A DNA stretch of 64,000 bases from Strongylocentrotus droebachiensis (GCA_035222895.1 JAVYIG010000169.1:620001-684000); one strand, 5' to 3'. Counted from the stretch's first letter, positions 1 through 10,821 are shown. The notes: generated by a model from the sequence alone, not told the origin. A program made the numbers and translations.

Positions 1-72
1 CATTCCTTCGTTCCTCTTACCCCCTCCCCCTGAAAATATATCGTGGTTCCCTTGCATTTTAAAATATGCGTT

Positions 73-201
73 TTAAACTAGCAAATATATAAATTGTTCA
101 TATACCATTTCGTTATCGGGGATATGACCTCCCTCTACCCGGCATATGACCATCAGTTCGCCTTTACTCCAGCGCACGAACATTTTCTTTGTTGGAGCCA
201 T
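73..201 (-). CDS. Candidate small ORF or first exon, unidentified
   Basis: A 42-codon minus-strand frame opens with an ATG in a reasonable initiation context (CAAGATGG), reads MAPTKKMFVRW and later RVEGGHIPDN, and ends in TAA. Composition looks more protein-like than neighbouring frames, with charged and hydrophobic residues mixed. A possible splice donor (ATG followed by GTATAT) lies near its end, so it could also be a first exon. I do not recognise a family, and no neighbouring exon was found. A chance ORF is quite possible. Confidence 0.2.
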   Translation of the reverse strand: MAPTKKMFVRWSKGELMVICRVEGGHIPDNEMVYEQFIYLLV

Positions 202-591
202 CTTGCGATAATCAAGATTTCTTTCCTCGGTTTCAATGAACTAATTATGAGAAGAAAAAAATTGTCATACGAAATAGAAAGTTGGACAAAAGGGAAGAAG
301 CGGTGCATGACTCTGTTTGCATTTTCACAATCAATTACATCAATTCGTCCTGATTTTCTTTTAGAAAAAGTTTCGCTTTTTTTGGGAAAACATACATCTA
401 AATTTGTAATACCCCTTGTAAATTCAATATTTGTGTGAAGTTTATAATTATAGAAAGAAAGATGGACTGGTTAAATGGGGTCATTTAGTGAATACGTTTG
501 GATGTAAGCATTAATATGTCACTGTCTCAATAATTATTAGTCGGAAAAAATAAATTGTTCACAAAATATAATTTAGTAATTATCTGTTATA
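202..591. other. No recognisable feature
   Basis: Mixed AT-rich sequence. A 114-codon frame is open on + across 94-438, but it shows no motif, has an unlikely composition and overlaps the better minus-strand frame. I see no gene here. Confidence 0.5.
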
Positions 592-646
592 TACAGTGCG
601 TCCCAGAGAAAACGAAATCGAGAATCATCGATTTTTATCATAACTT
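592..646 (+). repeat. Interspersed repeat R1, copy 1
   Basis: The block beginning TACAGTGCGTCCCAGA and ending in ATCATAACTTA matches the reverse complement of 14148-14202 over about 55 bases with few differences. It is a short dispersed repeat or the end of a longer one. It directly abuts the transposon that starts at 648. Confidence 0.7.
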
Positions 647-647
647 A

Positions 648-1580
648 AGGCCCAGTCACACAGAGGAGACGCATGGGGAACGCACAGCCAGCGCATTGGA
701 AATTTATAATTTGGGCCAGTGCGTTGTCGTGCGCCCAACTTTTGTCGAAGCTGCGTCGAGCTGACACCAAATGCACAGCGTGTTGCTAGCGCGCTGGACG
801 AATGGTCCAAGCATGCACCGCGTTCTCAACAGAGGTGGTCACACATGGACGACGCACGGCCCGCACATTGGAAATCTTTTGTCATGATTTTGGAAAAGCT
901 AGCGAGCTGACACAAAATGCACAGCGTGTAGCTAGTGCGCTGTGCGTATAGCGGGCGTGTGCTCCACGTATGTCTGGCGTTAGTCTGGAGCTAGTCTAGC
1001 GCGCTACACGCATGTCTGGCGTGCCTTTGGCGTGTACATTCATGCGTCGAGCTCCGCGCACACTTTTGAGCATGATCAAAAAATCCCGACGCACGCAGCG
1101 AATGACGACGAATGCATAGCGTGGGTCCAGCGCGCTCGACGAATGAGTAACGAATGATGACGCACGCCTAGCGAACGACAACGCACTGGCCAAAATTGCA
1201 TATTTCCAATGCGCTGGCCGTGCGCCCCCCATGCTTCCCCTCTGTGTGACCGGGCCTCAACTTTTGTCATGATTTTGGAAAAGCTAGCGAGCTGTTCGTA
1301 TACAGGGCGTGTGCTCCGCGTATGTCTGGCACTGGTCTAGCGCGCTCCTCGCATGCCTGGCGTGCCTTTGGCGTGTACAGTCATGCGTCGAGCTCCGCGC
1401 ACGTTTTTGAGCATGCTAAAAAAAATCCCGACGCACACAGCGAATGACGACGAATGCATAGCGTGAGTCAAGCGAACGAGTAACGAGTGATGACGTACGC
1501 CTAGCGAACGACAACGCACTGGCCAAAATTGAAAAATTTTCCATGCGCCGGTCGTGCGTCACCTCTGTGTGACCGGGCCT
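648..1580. mobile_element. Non-autonomous DNA transposon, Harbinger-like, partly duplicated
   Basis: Terminal inverted repeats AGGCCCAGTCACACAGAGG (left) and CCTCTGTGTGACCGGGCCT (right) differ at one position and are flanked by TTA on both sides (645-647 and 1581-1583). A 3-bp TTA target duplication is typical of PIF/Harbinger elements. A second right-end repeat lies at about 1239-1257. The sequence after it (1263-1530) repeats 879-1200, so the element carries a duplicated 3' half of about 320-370 bp. GC content and CpG frequency are far above the surroundings. No transposase is visible. The small ORFs inside are incidental. Confidence 0.7.
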
Positions 1581-1584
1581 TTAA

Positions 1585-2289
1585 GCTACGGTCACAAAGG
1601 TTCGTACGAATTCCAGAGTTCGTAGGGATTCGTAGATGGGGCTAATGTATAACGTCCTTCTTACGGCGTTCGTACGAACGCCGTTAAATGTGTATGTTTT
1701 TTTCTCGTAACAATGCCTTGAGTTCTTCTTACAACTAACTTACGACCATCTTACGAGTTGTTGTTCTAGCAAGATGCTTGGACGTGTAACTGACGGTATT
1801 CTCTAGTCATTCGTAAGAAGATATTACGATTTGTTTTTTGTATGTTTTGTCGGGTTGCAAGAGAGCGCTGAATAAACTGCATGAATTGTGTAGGTACACC
1901 TTACGAACACCTTATGAACGTCAGGAGTCGTTTGTACGAATGGCATACTAATCTCCGTTAGCTAGGCGTTGTTACAAACGCCATACGAACGGCGTAATAG
2001 CCGTCGTTGAACAACTTAAGGCGTTCTTACGATCATCGTAAGAATTAGCTTCTTCTAGAATTGTTTCAAAACCTTACGAAATGTACGAAGATTGTGCGTG
2101 GTTCTTACGATGTTACTACGACGTTCATACGGTTGCCTTACGAAGAGAAGGTTTCGGACGAGGTTGAACAAAATCTTTGGACAAGACCTTCGACCAGTCT
2201 ACGAAATTAAGAACGGTCTAAAAAAAACGCTGGTTTCGTACGGCCTTCTTAAGAAGATCTTACGAAATGGTCTGAAAATCGTTCATACG
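1585..2289. mobile_element. TTCGTACGAA-rich non-autonomous element, one end missing
   Basis: The stretch begins TACGGTCACAAAGGTTCGTA and is dense in short palindromic words such as TTCGTACGAA, TTCTTACGA and CGTTCATACG. This style is common in foldback and MITE-type elements. I could not find a matching right terminus. The same sequence style resumes after the 2290-2450 insertion and fades near 2480. No open frame looks coding. Confidence 0.45.
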
Positions 2290-2450
2290 GGCCCAAATTC
2301 ACAAAAGAGGTTTGTCGACAAACCTCCTTTTATTTCGCCAAACCTCCTTTTGTTCTTTACAAACCAGGTTTGTAAAAAACACGTAAAAACGCGTCATCTG
2401 ACGTATGAAAACCAAGGTTTGTCGACAAACCTCCTTTGCGAATTCGGGCC
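2290..2450. mobile_element. 161-bp MITE
   Basis: Terminal inverted repeats of about 34 bp: the left begins GGCCCAAATTCACAAAAGAG, and the right end reads as GGCCCGAATTCGCAAAGGAG in reverse complement. Both contain the palindrome GGTTTGTCGACAAACC. A 3-bp ACG repeat flanks it (2287-2289 and 2451-2453). It lies inside the TTCGTACGAA-rich element. It is too short to encode anything and must be non-autonomous. Confidence 0.8.
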
Positions 2451-2594
2451 ACGTTGTTCGTAGCAGTTCGTAATGGTATTTATGACAGAGGCTTTAATTA
2501 CAATTATAATTACTAAATGACACATATTTGTATTGCGTTTGTCTTGCGAATATGCATTCAGTTCAAGGGTCAACCCAGTATAGCATTTTACGTT

Positions 2595-4394
2595 ATGCAA
2601 CAAAAGATTACTTCTCTAAACAATTTCAATTTCATAGAAATGACATTAAAAACACTTGGAAGCTAATTAACAATGCACTCAATAGAAACAGTAATAAGCA
2701 GGATATTAAAGAGATTTAAAGATCCTGCTTCTATTGCTGAGAGTTTTAATAATTACTTTGTAAATATCGGACCTAATCTTGCACATGCCATCCCCACCTC
2801 AAATCAATTATTTCATTCATTTCTAGATCGTCGAAATCCTGAATCTCTATGTTTTGTTCCGGTACAAGAGGTAGAGGTTATTGATATTGTTAGCAATTTA
2901 AAGAGTAAAAAGAGCACTGGATATGATGGCATATCAAATATACTACTTAAACATGTTATTTCCGAAATAGTCATCCCACTAACCCATATATTTAACCTCT
3001 CTCTTACATGTGGTGACGTACCCTTTTTAATGAAAAAAGCCAAAGTAATACCTGTATTCAAAAAAGGTGACTCACGTGAACAGGGAAATTATAGGCCAAT
3101 ATCTTTACTTACTTCTTTTTCCAAAATATTAGAAAAACTTGTGTATTCACGAACTATAAATTTCCTTACACAACACAGTTTGCTTAGTGATGTTCAATTT
3201 GGATTTAGAAAAAAACACTCCACAAGTCATGCTATGTTAACACTCATTAATAAAATAGTTTGTGCAATTGATAACTCTTCCCACACGATCGGTTTATTTT
3301 TAGACTTCTCAAAGGCGTTCGATACTATTGACCATAAAATTCTTCTTAGTAAACTGTCTCACTACGGTGTCAGAGGGAAGCCCCTTGAGTGGTTAGTAGT
3401 TACCTTTCAGACAGAACTCAATACACCTCTGTAAATAATTTTCAGTCATCAATTAAATTAAAAATATTACCTGTGGGGTGCCTCAAGGCTCTCTTCTTGG
3501 CCCTCTTCTTTTCATACTATATATAAATGATTTCAAACGGTCATCTAATATTTTATCTTTCATATTGTTTGCTGATGACTCTAATATTTTTCTCTCATGT
3601 CATGACCCTCAAAGTCTCCTAAACACAATTAACTCGGAATTAGTTTTGGCTCAAAGTTGGATACAAGCCAACAAACTATCATTGAATATTAAAAAGACAA
3701 ATTATATGATACTTAGCAACACTATTGATCATCTTCCTGGTCCTATTCAAATAAATGGTATCGAACTAGAATGTGTTTAAAGTACAAAATTCCTTGGAAT
3801 TCATGTTGATCGCAAATTGACATGGAAAGTGCACATTAATTATTTATGTAAATTATTCTCATGAAACATTGGTGTCATAAATCATGTTAAAAATACATTT
3901 CCTTTACCGGTTTTATCATCACTGTACACAACCCTTATTTTGCCTTACCTCAATTATGGGATTTTAGCATGGGGAAATCCTTCTAAGACCCTAACTAACC
4001 GAATATTAATTTTACAGAAGCGTGCATTAAGAATAATTCATAATGTCTACTTTCGTTCCCACACTAACCACTTATTTTTACAAGACAAAATCCTTAAAAT
4101 TAAAGACTCGTATTCTTGGTACCTCGGTATCTTTATGTTCCAGCTGATTAATAACGAGTTACCTCTCCCGATTTCCTCCATTGTCCAAAAAATAACGAGA
4201 TACATTCATACCCCACAAGACAGTCGAATCACTTCCACACTCCTCGAATGAGAACAGCTTTCGCACAAAAGACAAATATTTACCGTTCAGTATATTGGAA
4301 TAACATACATCCATTTCTTAAACAAAGTATTAGTCTATGCATTTTTTTTAAAAAGTTAAAGACTAAACTTTTAGACACATATAGATGTACATGA
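2595..4394 (+). mobile_element. LINE (CR1/Jockey-group) polymerase remnant, broken
   Basis: This is the C-terminal two thirds of a non-LTR retrotransposon polymerase, spread over several frames. In order: a linker (NDIKNTWKLINNALN, about 2640-2685), the palm N-terminus with GYDGIS (about 2920), KVIPVFKKGD and NYRPISLL (about 3040-3105), FGFRKKHSTSHA (about 3200), catalytic motif A FLDFSKAFDTIDH (about 3298), CGVPQGSLLGPLLF (about 3473), the FADD active-site box (3568-3579), the thumb, and a C-terminal domain near 4235-4394. Frameshifts near 2700, 3390, 3470 and 4235, plus stops near 3778 and 3860, make it inactive. The endonuclease domain is not visible, so it is 5'-truncated. Clade is judged from motif style only. 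Confidence 0.9.
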
Positions 4395-4768
4395 TAGAAT
4401 CTCGGTTTGTTTGACTCTCAACTCAATCTCTTTCTCAATCTCCCTTTTCTAGAGCTTTTGTTTTTTGTCTTCTACTATTTTCCCCCATTCATTTTTTTTT
4501 TCTTTTCTTTTCTTTTTCTTCCTCATTTTTTTATTTCCTTCTTCCTAGCTACATATTTTCTATTTATTGATCTATAAGCATACTTTGTTCATGTTTTATT
4601 GTAAAATTTGCATCTGAGGAACTAACACTTCAACAAGCTCTGCTTCAAGTTGGTTCCTCTTTTCTCGTGCTATTTCCACTATATTTATCGTTTCATTACA
4701 TATTTGTTGTGATATAATTATTTTTGTATTATGGTTTGGGTGAGAAATAAAAATCAATCACTTCAATT
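4395..4768 (+). mobile_element. Probable LINE 3' untranslated region
   Basis: AT- and pyrimidine-rich sequence follows the LINE C-terminal domain and ends near GAGAAATAAAAATCAATCAC. The DIRS-like coding remnant begins immediately beyond it on the other strand, so this edge probably marks the LINE insertion junction. No target-site duplication was identified. Confidence 0.45.
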
Positions 4769-4769
4769 C

Positions 4770-5009
4770 CCTGGTCTGCTCTGCTTTAGCAGTTTATCAG
4801 CAATGATTTCCACTGAATCACTCCTAAAGTTAACATTATCAATATTCAAGTAAAGAAGTGTTTGGACATATGATTGAACAATTCCAGCAATCTTCCACCT
4901 TTGTGTGGGTCCATGGCAATTTCTGAGATTGACACAACTTTTTCCATTTCATTATAAGTGTTGCACTGTTTCTTCGTAGAAGCTCCCAATACGAGAGAGA
5001 CTGGTTGGT
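4770..5009 (-). mobile_element. DIRS-like element, segment 3' of RNase H
   Basis: This continues the minus-strand DIRS-like polymerase. Stop-interrupted text around PVSLVLG and LLEQFHM fits the low-complexity linker that follows RNase H in DIRS elements. A tyrosine recombinase should come next, but the sequence stops at the LINE 3' end near 4768 and no recombinase motif (R..HxxR..Y) is recognisable. Confidence 0.45.
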
Positions 5010-6680
5010 TGAATAATGTTTTCTACTGTGGGAGGTGCATCGGTCTTTCAAGTAACATGTTCAAAATCGGGAACCAAGCTTGATTTGGGAAATTTGATGC
5101 TATTAACAATCCTCGTGCCCTATCTGGCTTTAGTTTTTGAAGGCATCTTGGAACAAGGCTGAACGATGGGAATGCATACAAATTCACGCAGCCCCAATCA
5201 AGTGTTAACGCATCTACCGCCCAAGCAGTAGGATCAGGCATCCAAGAGAAATATATAGGAAGTTGTGCATTCAGTCTTGATGCAATAGGTAAATTTGGGG
5301 AGACCGTACTTCTTCACTATTTTGTCAAGCATTCCTGTCAAGCATCCACTCAATACTGTTATTAAATGATCACGACATGTAGTCTACTTCCGTATTCTAT
5401 GTACCTTGTAAATGGGCTGCTGTGATTCAAATATTTCGTTCACAACACCATTCCCATGTGTGGAGGGCAGCCTCATTACAAGAAGAAGATCTTACCCCCC
5501 CCCCCCCTCCCATGTTGTTGAGATAAGCAACAGCCGTTGTGTTGTCTATGCTAATCAAAACATGAGCATTCCCAATATCGGGGCAGAATGCTTTCAACTC
5601 GAAACCAGCTGCTAACGTTTTAGCTCTGATTAATTATTCACTATTCCACCTGCCACTTGATTTTGCCTTTAAATCTGTGGAACCCCAACCACCTCAACTG
5701 ACACATATACGTTATTCTAAATTAATTTTCTCTTCAGCCATTAGTCGAAAACTGAATGAATATTTGTGGCCTACCATTCCAGTTAATTTCTTGCCTTGGC
5801 ATATAACTGCATAGGTCGATCAAATTGACCTCTGTTGCTTTTTAAGGGTGTAACTTTGTCATTGTCAAGTGCTCTATAATGTAGAGGCCCGTATTGAGCA
5901 GCGGGGAAGTTTAATACTCATTCTCAGCTAACCTTTGCACACCTCTCTGATTTCTTGGCTCTTGTTTGCTGGTAGAGTGATGGCCATCTCAAGTGTATTG
6001 AGCTTGAACCAACAACACAACTTCATGTAACGGTTCTAGTACCGATTTATCAGGGTGAATGATGCATCCTAATTTGAAAAAAAATGGAGTTCAGTTGGTG
6101 CTTTCACTGCTCTTACTGTTTGAGCCTTTGTTTTCCCTATGATGATTGTATCATCAAGATAAGCAAGAACCACGTAGCCAGACTTTATCAAAGTGGCAAG
6201 CAAAGGTATGAGCAGTTTTGTAAATAGGCTGGGGCCGACGACCTCCCATTTGGCATAGCCTTGAATTGCCATAATTGGCCTTTCCAAACAAAGCGAAGGT
6301 ACTTTCTAGATGCAGTGTGAATAGGACGGCACTGTATAATATGCATCATGCAAGTGTACTGAAGACATACAATATCCTTTAGAAAGAAAATACATGACGG
6401 AGTAAATATTGTCAATTTTGAGTTGCTGATAGGTTATACACTTGTTTAACCCGGACAAACCAAAGATCAAGCGTACTCACCCGTTCTTCTTCATTCTGGT
6501 AAAGATTTGAGATAATATTTCTCCTTTTGAGTGTAAACATGGCTCTATCACACCTTTCTCTTCGAGGTTCTGTATCTCTTTGTTATTTGTTGTCATTCCC
6601 ACTGTGTTTCGTTTGTACGGAACAGGGGGTTTATCCCGTGAGGGTTTGAACTTATCTTGATCAAACTTGTCTGAAGTCAA
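5010..6680 (-). mobile_element. DIRS-like reverse transcriptase and RNase H, degraded
   Basis: Reading the minus strand from 6680: an RT N-terminal segment with EEKGVIEP and MKKNG (about 6480-6560); then ASRKYLRFVWKGQLWQF (about 6270-6330) and PNGRSSAPAYLQ, which match the palm of DIRS/Ngaro reverse transcriptases; then the catalytic box in AYLDDTIIIG (YLDD at 6150-6161); and an RNase H segment with ELKAF and DNTTAVAYLNNM (5511-5546). The end has MPDPTAWAVDALTLDWG and YAFPSFSLVPR (about 5120-5240), the conserved DIRS connection. These retroelements normally move with a tyrosine recombinase. Many stops and frameshifts, and a C-run at 5494-5508, show it is dead. Confidence 0.85.
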
Positions 6681-7074
6681 TTTTGTCTAGTTGAGACAGA
6701 ATTGCTTCAGTCGACCCCGACGATATTAGAATGCTGAGAAGATTTGGAGGCACTTACCTCTTCGGCGCCCTGGGCTGGGAGACTATGGCGGTTGCCTTTT
6801 TTCCTCCCCTAATTATGTCGATAGGGTTGAAAGTACTTCCTCTTTTTTGCCGGTTAGACTGCCGCTGCTGTTTGTGTGTACGTGTGTTGTTTGAACGTGT
6901 CGCCCCTCCACGACCGGTGCCTTAAAAGAGAGCGCCCTGAAATTCCAGACATGACATGCAGCTGCATGTGAGGTTGACCAGCCTGCCTGTTTCATTTTGC
7001 GTCTAGCATCTTCATTGTATCTCTCGTATGGATGATATTATTGAGTATGCTGATGGCCTTTGATCCCCTCAGTT
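6681..7074 (-). mobile_element. DIRS-like element, gag-pol linker
   Basis: Lies between the gag-like and RT segments of the same minus-strand element. Short frames are open, but no motif is recognised and stops are frequent. Assignment to the element is by position only. Confidence 0.5.
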
Positions 7075-7767
7075 AATTTAGGCTGGTCCTGCAGGTATTT
7101 TACTTGCTTCCCGAGATTGTCTCCGAATAGAAGCTTGGTTACCTTGTTTGAGAGCTTGCAAAATTTACCAAAGTCATTTTGTACGTAAATCATTCCTAAG
7201 AGAGTTCAAACAGAAGTTGGCTTCAAAAGCAGTGCCAATGCATCCTACTGTTGATCCTTCATCGCGGCTGGATATAATGTGTGTGAACGCACAAACTCCT
7301 TTAGTGAGAGACTTTCGCACATTCTGCAACTTAAAATCCCTTGTTCTAAAGAATGTAGACATGCATTCCCAAATGGTGGTGTCTACTTTGGGTATGTCTA
7401 GTAAGTCACAGTTTTCTGGGCAGGGGTATACTTTTCGGCTGCTTCAGCCAAGAATTTATCCTCCATGTTCTGCCCTATCATTAAGTTCATTGCGTCAATC
7501 TCCCCATGTAGTGGTCGCTCTAAGGTCGACGGTTTTGCGAACTTTGCAGCAATTTGGGAAATGTTACCTTCCTGGGTAATATCTTCAGTCTCAAATTTAC
7601 TTGGCTATACTCATTACAGTCCAAGTCGGAGAAATGATACCTGTCATGTAGGAATTGACAGCAGTCCCCTGGAGAGCGTCTACAACGCGAGAGAATATGG
7701 CTTCCAAATTCTCAAGTCGTGACATGATTTGACAATTGTCCACTATTCCAGAGCTTGGCTGAGCCAT
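7075..7767 (-). mobile_element. DIRS-like gag segment, degraded
   Basis: From a possible ATG at 7767 the minus strand reads MAQPSSG and SRLENLEAIFSRVVDAL. After a frameshift it gives KPSTLERPLHGEIDAMN and AAEKYTPAQK, then IWECMSTFFRTRDFKLQNVR and SLTKGVCAFTHI, and finally ANFCLNSLRNDLRTK. The pattern of a statement that units attach as IW..(S)..R(T)RDxKLQ.VR.SL.KG, followed later by AN..LN.LRR, is what I know from gag-like ORF1 of DIRS retrotransposons. Its place 5' of the DIRS-type RT on the same strand supports this. It is broken by several stops. Confidence 0.65.
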
Positions 7768-8290
7768 GCTCTAAGCTTTAATGATACAACTTGGCTATGC
7801 CTTCCTGAATCTATTCTTTTTCAGGCTTGGCGTTGTTCGGTCGGCAAGCATCGCCATTCTTACGGCCCTGCTGTTTCTGCCGCTTTTCCATTCCGGTCAC
7901 GAGTTCCGCGCCGGAGCTCTGGACAGCGTTTTCGGACACCAGCGTCAAAACCCCGTTTTTCCATGGCGAGAAATACGATATAAACCACCAAGATGATTCA
8001 ACTACAAAAACGGTTGGTAATATAGCCCGGGGTCCAATCAACAATTGATTGTCCAAATATAAAGTGAATAATATCCGATAGAGGAGATTTCGATGGATTC
8101 TTCGGGACGAAATCCTAGTGTTTCGCACACACAAAATTTTTCTCATATATTCTCGAACGAGAATTATGAAATGAAATTGTAAAGGTATACACCAAAATGT
8201 GTTTTAACTGTAGGCTTTATGGGACATATATCCGAATATCGGGAATACATATGTCTGAATATTTTGAAATATTGTGAGCTGATCTTTTAG
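7768..8290 (-). mobile_element. Probable 5' part of the DIRS-like element and junction
   Basis: A 111-codon minus-strand frame (7811-8146) ends in a lysine- and arginine-rich stretch just before the gag-like segment and may be leader or N-terminal gag. Inverted or split direct repeats expected at DIRS termini were not found, so the outer edge is uncertain. Confidence 0.3.
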
Positions 8291-8309
8291 TGGGTGAAGT
8301 ATAGTGTTT

Positions 8310-8505
8310 TCCGTGTTTCTAGGACAATTACCCCTGGGCAATCACCCCACCCCCCGAAAATTTACCCCCTGAGGACAACTACCCCACTCCTCCCGCCCCC
8401 GAGGGCAATAAACCCCGAGGAGAACTACCCCCGAGGACAATTAGACCCAAAAGGCAACTCCCCCCCTCCAGAACAATCCCCCATCCCACGAGGACGATTA
8501 TTTCT
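8310..8505 (+). repeat. Degenerate GGACAATTACCCCC minisatellite, copy 1
   Basis: Roughly ten irregular repeats of a 15-20-base theme (GGACAATTACCCCCGA and variants) run from 8318. The same theme appears in reverse complement at about 23205-23435. Both loci lie beside long C-runs. The + frame open through here is a by-product of C-rich composition. Confidence 0.65.
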
Positions 8506-8620
8506 CCTAGGCACGAACGCAGGGCGGGGGTTCGGGGTTAAACCCCCCTCAATATTGTTCAATTGTAACAAAATAAAAATTGTGCTCAAGGAGGCAAAAA
8601 CAAAAAGTGTTCCTTCTCCC

Positions 8621-8830
8621 GACCCCCCCCCCCCCCCCCTCCCCAAGCAACTGAACGAAGAATCAAATGACGAAATTTTCCATGATTTCCGGGGCACCAA
8701 AAAGAAAAAAAATGTGCTTTTACCACCCCCTCCCCCTGTCTGAGCCGTTTCGATTTTTTTCCTTAAAAACTAGACCCCCCCCCCCCCCCCACAAAAAAAA
8801 AGTAATTTTTTTTTTTTTTTTTTTTTTTTC
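8621..8830 (+). repeat. Poly-C and poly-T tracts
   Basis: Homopolymer C runs at about 8623-8640 and 8775-8790, then a T run of about 25 bases ending near 8829. They immediately precede the second LINE remnant. Low-complexity DNA with no gene. Confidence 0.8.
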
Positions 8831-8845
8831 CAGCAGTACTAAAGC

Positions 8846-10821
8846 ATGAATCACATCAAAATCACCAGTTTTGCTAAACATATAAATCAAAATAATATTG
8901 ATTCAGGTGACATGGACTACAATAAGTCCTTGAATTTCCCACGTGAAAATTCCTTATTTCTTACTCCAACCAATGATTATGAAATTATCAATGTAGTTCA
9001 ACATCTTAACTCTACAGAATCTAGTGGCCATGATAGTATAAGTGTTCACTTATTGAAACCAATAATCTTTAATATCGTAACCCCCCCTGACATGTATATT
9101 TCATTTATCAATTTCAACGGGTGTATGCCCACATTTGCTTAAAATCGCTAAAGTGATTCCTTTTTATAAAAAGGTACGATTCCTCAGTTGTAAGTAATTA
9201 TAGGCCGATTACATTATTACCAAGTATCTCTAAAATTCTCGAAAAAATAATATATAAAACACTTTCTTACAAAAAAATAATTCATTGATTCCTAACCAGT
9301 TCGGATTTAGAACTGGTCATTCTACCGATTACGCAATTTTGCATATGTATGATAAAATAATTGAGGCTTTTGCGAACAGTGAACATATTGTTGGGGTATT
9401 TATAGACTTGTCAAAAGCTTTTGATACGATTGATCATAAAATATTAATTCATAAATTACAATACTATGGCGTTAGAGGTCAAGCTCTTTCATGGTTTACT
9501 AATTATTTACAAGACAGACAACAATACGTATCTTTCCAAAATCGTGAATCAACAAAATTAACAATTAAATGTGGAGTACCACAAGGATCTATATTGGGTC
9601 CTTTGCTATTTATTATTTATATAAATGATATTATTGAAACCTCTTCACTTTTAAATTTTATCATCTTTGCTGATGATATGAGTATTTCTTATTCCCATAA
9701 AAACTTTGATACGCTCATAACGCGGTTAAACTGTGAATTAATGAAAATTTCTAGGTGGTTTAAATCTAATAAATTGTCATTAAATTTTAGTAAAACAAAT
9801 TCATTTATTTTAAACAGACCAACGTACATGATATAAGTAATTGAAATATTGAGATTGATGGTTTGCCTCTCATTGAAAAACAATCTGTTAATTTTTTAGG
9901 AGTCACTATTGACTCTCATCTAAATTTTAATGAGCATATACGTAATATACATACATCAATGTCAAGGAATATTGGAATACTGTATAAGTTAAAACAAAAT
10001 CTTTCTGAAAGATCTATGATTATATTATACAATTCTCTAATTTTATCACATGTGGTATATTGTAATATTGTATAGGGTAATTGCAGTTTAACAAGAATTA
10101 ATTCCTTATTTTTGCTTAAAAAGAGAGTGATTCGCATGATCACTAACTCACATTATATATCACACACGGAACCTTTATTTCAGCGTTTACAAACATTAAA
10201 AATACAAGATATTCACATTTTCAGACATGTATTTTTATAATCACGGAAGAGGTTTACGGTACACCATGTGTAAAGTCCTCGAGGGACTGAGGAAAGTAGA
10301 TAGAAAATAGAAGTGAGATGGAAGGCGAGAAAGTGGAGGTTGGAAGGAAGAGTATCTTTCGGAAGTGAGTTTAGTCCTGAAAAGGACTGTAAACCAGAAA
10401 GTTTGAGCAGGATGAGAGGTTTGAGTAGAAGACTGGATTGAGTTGGAGAGTTGAGTAGGCGAGTAGAATTGCAGAGCAGGAGCAGGAGAGTAGACTCGAC
10501 GTTTCGGACAGGTTGACTGTCCGTCTTCAGGAGTGTATTTTTATGTATAAATATTCTCATAGTCAACTACCATCCCTATTTCACAATATGTACAGTTTAA
10601 ATTCAAACATTCACACATACCCCACACGTTGTTCAACAAATTATCACTTAGAAAATTATAAAATACTTTTAGCACAAAAATCAGTAAGACATCATGGACC
10701 AGATGTTTGGAACTCCTTACCCAATTCAATAAGGCATTGTTCATCTCTCTATTCTTTTAAAGCATCTCTCAAAACACTCTTATATCGAAGTATCAATATA
10801 ACTGATTTCAACATGCAGTAG
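8846..10821 (+). mobile_element. Second LINE (CR1/Jockey-group) polymerase remnant
   Basis: This is an RT of the same broad type as the 2.6-4.4 kb copy but clearly different in sequence. Order: ESSGHDSISVHLLK (about 9015), KIAKVIPFYKK (about 9142) and NYRPITLLPSISKILEK (about 9195), FGFRTGHSTDYA (about 9300), motif A FIDLSKAFDTIDH (about 9400), CGVPQGSILGPLLF (about 9570), FADD (9666-9677), LSLNFSKTN, then NFLGVTIDSHLNFNEHI (about 9890) and a C-terminal HGPDVWNSLPNSIR (about 10695). Frameshifts occur near 9090 and 9180, with stops near 9834 and 10074. A 295-bp insertion splits the C-terminal domain at 10239-10533. Dead and 5'-truncated. Confidence 0.9.
10239..10533 (-). mobile_element. 295-bp insertion in the LINE, with 11-bp target duplication
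   Basis: The direct repeat TGTATTTTTAT flanks the insertion exactly (10228-10238 and 10534-10544), and LINE coding similarity resumes right after it. The variable, fairly long duplication points to a retroelement rather than a TTAA- or TA-type transposon. The interior is purine-rich on +. The right edge, read on minus, is CTGAAGA, a 7-bp stem (CGGACAG/CTGTCCG) with loop TCAAC, then AAACGTCGA. I do not recognise the family. Confidence 0.8.

Noticed and set aside
7148..7579. 143-codon + frame
   Set aside because: It is the antisense shadow of the minus-strand DIRS gag-like segment.
8294..8849. Proline-rich frames on + and glycine/serine-rich frames on -
   Set aside because: Direct consequence of C-runs and the C-rich minisatellite.
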